From: Sphingobacteriales bacterium 44-15
GTDB lineage: Bacteria > Bacteroidota > Bacteroidia > Chitinophagales > Chitinophagaceae
DNA: 64,000 nt
Reading direction: 5' to 3'
Assembly (NCBI GenBank): GCA_001899685.1
Contig: MKWG01000002.1
Span: forward strand, 353,953-417,952
Shown here: in pieces, positions 62,285 through 64,000 of the stretch
Position numbering within the stretch: position 1 is the first letter of the stretch
Layout of the letters: each line of letters starts with the position of its first letter
The notes under the pieces: generated by a model
What the model saw: the letters and a program-made list of their open reading frames with translations, nothing else
Database searches by the model: none
What the model was told of the DNA's origin: nothing
Made by a program: the position numbers and the translations under genes

Positions 62285-64000
62285 TTATCCTCCATGCTTC
62301 CTTTCAATAAGTTGTACACATTTATCCGCACTTTCTACAGGGTTAAGGCAACCATAGTCACGGCATACATAGATCAGGGTGCGCCCCTCTTTCAGCCTGT
62401 TTGACAATAAAGGAAAGCGTTCGCTGTTACCTGCCGAAGACTGAACGACCTTATTGGGTATATAATACTTTAAAACCGAAAAAGTTATCTTATCATAATT
62501 ATCGCCAACTATCGCTATTTCACTGATCCCATAAAAAAAGTCTGCCATAACGCATGCCCACATACCAAACGACCCGGGATATTTAATAGCCATGCTTTGC
62601 AATGCCTCCGCCATTTCCATACTTCTCTTTTTCCATGCAGGTATGTCAAAAACAGTTGACAGATAATACAAATTCCAAGCCATTATTGCATTCCCCGAAG
62701 GAGTAGCGCCGTCGTATACTTCTTTTGTACGAACAATAACATCTCCCTGGTTGGCATGGGTATAAAAAAAGTGGAGTCTCTCCCGGTCGGAGAAGTTGGC
62801 ATCAACAAATTCCGCCAGAGATTTCGCTTTGAACAGGTAGTCCTGGTTGCCGGTAATTTCCTGCAAATGAATAAGCGCCTGGATAAGATAAGCGTAATCG
62901 TCGAGGAATGCCGGGTATTTATGCTGCTTCGCTTTGTAGGTATGAGACATCTCCGGATACTCCCGGCGAAAAGCATCCAGGAGGAAATCCATATTCTTTA
63001 CAGCTATATCACGGTATTGTTCATCGCCCAATGCCGCATAAGCCATGGAGCAGGCAGTATTCATCAGCGCATTCCACCCCAGGATGATCTTATCATCCAA
63101 CAGCGGCGGGATACGGTTATCCCTTGCCGCCAAAAGCTTTGTACAACAGCTATAAATAAGATCTTCAAAATGCCGGGTATCAATGTTACGATCTGCTGCA
63201 AATGCCGCTGCAGGCTTTGAAATATGCAGGATATTATTCCCTTCCCAGTTCCCGTCCTCTGTCACATTGTAATAAGCACAGAACAGGGAACTGTCTTCAC
63301 CCAACAATTCCTCGATCTCCTTTTTGCTCCATACATAATATTTGCCTTCCACACCTTCGCTGTCGGCATCCATAGCAGAAAAAAATCCATTTTCCCCGCT
63401 CAGCATTTTATCCAGCAAAAAATCAACTGTTTGCCTTATGGTATCTGCATATATTCTTTTGCCGGTGATCTGGTACGCCTCAGATAATGTGGTTATTAAC
63501 AACGCATTATCGTAAAGCATTTTTTCAAAATGAGGTACCAGCCATTCCCCGTCGGTAGCATACCGGGCAAAACCGCCTCCCAGCTGATCATAAATGCCAC
63601 CCTCAATCATTCGGTCGAGGCTGAGCAAAGCCTGATCTAATGCTGCTTTTTCGCCGGTATAATAGTGGTAGCGGAAAAGGAACCTGACAGTAAAGGTCTG
63701 CGGAAACTTAGGCGCGCTTCCAAAGCCACCCCACTCTTTATCGGCAGTTTGCATTATATGCTGAAAAGCCTTAAGCATCCCGCCCGCCTCCGGCTTTAAA
63801 AAACCGGCAGTATCCGGTCTCGTTATGCCCGATTCCTGCGACTGCAGCAGCTGCTGTGTAAGATTTTCTGCCTGGCCGTTTATAGCAGTGCGCTTCCCCC
63901 GGAAGGCATCGGCAACAGCCTGTAATACCTGCATCCAGGAGGGCCTGTTATATACAGGTGAAGGAGGAAAGTAGGTGCCTCCGTAAAAAGGCTTTTTATC
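62285..64000 (-). CDS. DUF255 / SPATA20-type thioredoxin-domain protein, 5' end outside window
   Basis: The frame stays open to the window edge; 571 residues are visible. The edge peptide KPFYGGTYFPP follows the thioredoxin-like domain of the family, whose CxxC-type site lies outside. The rest is the alpha/alpha-barrel part: FGSAPKFPQTFTVRFLFRYH, YDQLGGGFARYATDGEWLVP, HFEKMLYDNALL, FFSAMDADSEGVEGKYYVW. The family is widespread but its reaction is unknown. The stop lies 160 bp downstream of the gldK start region on the same strand, so it may precede gldK in one transcript, though a gldK promoter is suspected. Confidence 0.9.
   Translation of the reverse strand, partial: DKKPFYGGTYFPPSPVYNRPSWMQVLQAVADAFRGKRTAINGQAENLTQQLLQSQESGITRPDTAGFLKPEAGGMLKAFQHIMQTADKEWGGFGSAPKFPQTFTVRFLFRYHYYTGEKAALDQALLSLDRMIEGGIYDQLGGGFARYATDGEWLVPHFEKMLYDNALLITTLSEAYQITGKRIYADTIRQTVDFLLDKMLSGENGFFSAMDADSEGVEGKYYVWSKKEIEELLGEDSSLFCAYYNVTEDGNWEGNNILHISKPAAAFAADRNIDTRHFEDLIYSCCTKLLAARDNRIPPLLDDKIILGWNALMNTACSMAYAALGDEQYRDIAVKNMDFLLDAFRREYPEMSHTYKAKQHKYPAFLDDYAYLIQALIHLQEITGNQDYLFKAKSLAEFVDANFSDRERLHFFYTHANQGDVIVRTKEVYDGATPSGNAIMAWNLYYLSTVFDIPAWKKRSMEMAEALQSMAIKYPGSFGMWACVMADFFYGISEIAIVGDNYDKITFSVLKYYIPNKVVQSSAGNSERFPLLSNRLKEGRTLIYVCRDYGCLNPVESADKCVQLIERKHGG

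Overview
The window comes from a Bacteroidetes chromosome, most likely a Chitinophagaceae-like member of the phylum. The lineage is an inference; no 16S gene is present. Phylum-level evidence: a complete gliding/type IX secretion core (gldK-gldL-gldM-gldN), a PorP/SprF-type protein, a giant PKD-repeat protein ending in the gliding-associated C-terminal domain, promoter motifs of the TAnnTTTG type, an altronate dehydratase/glucuronate isomerase/ExuT cluster, and a methionine synthase split into two genes. No rRNA, phage, complete IS element or CRISPR array is visible. One tRNA gene, tRNA-Arg(CCT), is present.

Layout. 1-6.4 kb: a plus-strand sugar-acid catabolic cluster (5'-truncated GH88 unsaturated glucuronyl hydrolase, TIM-barrel isomerase/epimerase, Gfo/Idh/MocA oxidoreductase, SDR, MFS transporter, GNAT). 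6.5-11 kb: a 1487-aa PKD adhesin-like T9SS substrate, meeting a Uma2 nuclease gene stop-to-stop. 11.5-20 kb: methionine aminotransferase, an unknown 189-aa protein, a secreted phosphodiesterase-like protein, a second Uma2, typA/bipA, a class-III aminotransferase and an NTF2-like protein. 20-34.5 kb: holB, a ROK regulator, upp, porP/sprF, an MHS-family MFS transporter, tRNA-Arg, a secreted VOC protein, a TPR membrane protein, a UvrD-like helicase fused to a Cys-rich PD-(D/E)XK nuclease, an Ig-like lipoprotein, an outer-membrane protein and recR. 34.5-39 kb: metH as two genes separated by an ORF6N-domain remnant and repeats. 39-42 kb: a possibly frameshifted small gene, a Crp/Fnr regulator, a flavodoxin-fold quinone reductase, an outer-membrane protein and a lipoprotein. 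42.6-48 kb: the hexuronate operon (uxaA, KDPG aldolase, uxaC, exuT), facing a GMC oxidoreductase. 50-57 kb: DUF4783, gpmI, an ECF sigma factor with a membrane-anchored beta-barrel partner and a lipoprotein, and uvrC. 57-64 kb (minus strand): gldN, gldM, gldL, gldK and a DUF255/SPATA20-type protein cut by the window end.

How the genes work together. Two separate clusters process uronic acids: GH88 would release unsaturated uronate from polysaccharide oligomers, while UxaC, UxaA and the aldolase handle glucuronate/galacturonate. The tagaturonate/fructuronate reductase and KDG kinase needed to complete the second route are not in this window. GldKLMN, the PorP/SprF protein and the PKD protein belong to one secretion/adhesion theme.

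The least explained material lies between genes: two families of short dispersed repeats (one of about 75 bp, one palindromic), often side by side; a 33-nt perfect palindrome inside the ORF6N remnant; a hairpin over the start codon of the ECF sigma factor; and two genes whose N termini appear shifted by one base at short G runs. I did not find a clear new defence or mobile system. The most unusual protein-level observation is the sigma-linked protein combining a cytoplasmic segment, one inner-membrane helix and an outer-membrane beta-barrel domain.
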